Shown: positions 63,611-64,000 of the stretch, piece after piece
Layout: every line of letters begins with the position of its first letter
Numbering within the stretch: the first letter of the stretch is position 1
From: Candidatus Microthrix parvicella Bio17-1
GTDB lineage: Bacteria > Actinomycetota > Acidimicrobiia > Acidimicrobiales > Microtrichaceae
Length of the DNA: 64,000 bases
Assembly (NCBI RefSeq): GCF_000299415.1
Contig: NZ_AMPG01000006.1
Coordinates: 1-64,000 of the forward strand
Reading direction: 5' to 3'
Program-made: the position numbers and the translations under genes
The notes under the pieces: generated by a model
What the model was told of the DNA's origin: nothing
Databases searched by the model: none
What the model saw: only the letters and a program-made list of their open reading frames with translations

Positions 63611-64000
63611 TCAGGGAAGAGCGGCACCGAAGGCCAGTGCCATTCGAACCAGGCGTCCTTGACCGCCCGTCATTTCTCCACCGAGTGCCACCGAGATCGC
63701 CTCCTCCGGGGTCACCCACGCAAGGTCGAGCGCGTCCTGAGATGGCGAGCACGGCCCGTCGACCGGAACGACGTAGGCCAGGCTGACTGCGTGCTGGCGA
63801 GGATCGTGAAACCCGGTGATCTCGTGGTCGGGGAAATACTCGACCACCGTGAAGGGCACCACCGACACCGGTAGCAGCGGCTCTGCGTCCGGGCCCAGGT
63901 CCTTGGCCAGATGCCGCAACAGTGCGTCTCGCACCCGTTCGCCGAAGAGCACCCGGCCCGACACCACGGCGCGGCTCATCGAACCGTCGGGCAGCATGCG
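63611..64000 (-). CDS. Nudix-like DUF4916 protein, partial
   Basis: The gene runs off the right end of the window, so the N-terminus is missing. About 130 residues are visible. The order (SRAVVSGRVLFGERVRDALLRH, PFTVVEYFPDHEITGFHDPR, HAVSLAYVVPV, partial) fits the DUF4916 branch of the Nudix fold. The Nudix box itself is poorly conserved in what is visible. The Met near 63997 is probably internal. Confidence 0.75.
   Translation of the reverse strand, partial: RMLPDGSMSRAVVSGRVLFGERVRDALLRHLAKDLGPDAEPLLPVSVVPFTVVEYFPDHEITGFHDPRQHAVSLAYVVPVDGPCSPSQDALDLAWVTPEEAISVALGGEMTGGQGRLVRMALAFGAALP

Overview
The window is GC-rich actinobacterial DNA. A ribosomal-protein supercluster, a caa3 oxidase locus, ClpS with a DUF2017 protein, a WhiB-family regulator, a YacP-like NYN protein and many leaderless-looking starts together suggest an Acidimicrobiia-type lineage. 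That placement is inferred from gene content and has not been tested against a tree. No phage, transposase, CRISPR array or rRNA is visible.

Layout. (1) 0-19.7 kb: tuf, then the S10-spc-alpha ribosomal cluster with secY, adk, infA, rpoA and truA. The cluster is interrupted at its start: a glycoside-hydrolase-like lipoprotein gene lies between tuf and rpsJ, and an opposed acyltransferase gene separates rpsJ from rplC. rplC therefore has its own promoter and a structured leader. (2) 19.8-24.5 kb: a SigK-like ECF sigma factor, its RskA-like membrane anti-sigma, a membrane molybdopterin oxidoreductase and a lipoprotein with two nearly identical fasciclin domains. (3) 24.6-28.9 kb: malic enzyme, a HAD protein, tRNA-Glu/Asp/Phe, and clpS with DUF2017. 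(4) 28.9-40.4 kb: cytochrome oxidase. Divergent ctaA and ctaB make heme A. The operon then encodes a subunit I paralogue with no metal ligands, a subunit III-like protein, a further membrane protein, and the true subunits ctaC (with a cytochrome c domain), ctaD, ctaE and ctaF. An ABC-2 exporter is convergent. (5) 40.5-53 kb: housekeeping and redox genes (serS, maf, dus, pdxH, ccdA-like, tlpA-like), a WhiB7-like regulator with an apparent uORF/attenuator leader, a thioesterase, orn, dut, a phosphoesterase, an SDR and a MauE-like protein. (6) 53-64 kb: a PQQ-type sugar dehydrogenase lipoprotein, leuA behind a leucine leader peptide and terminator, a VIT-family transporter, lhr, an orphan helix-turn-helix protein, a Dabb protein, a YbaK deacylase, a NYN protein and a partial Nudix gene.

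The strongest candidates for something undescribed are the ligand-free heme-copper oxidase subunit I/III pair (31.1-33.3 kb) and the WhiB7-type riboregulated locus (46.9-47.8 kb). Also notable are a CTG start for infA, a codon-usage mosaic in tuf, two mutually exclusive hairpins ahead of rplC, and a recurrent TANNNT-N6-8-start arrangement that points to many leaderless mRNAs. All calls are by reading the sequence. No database search was run.
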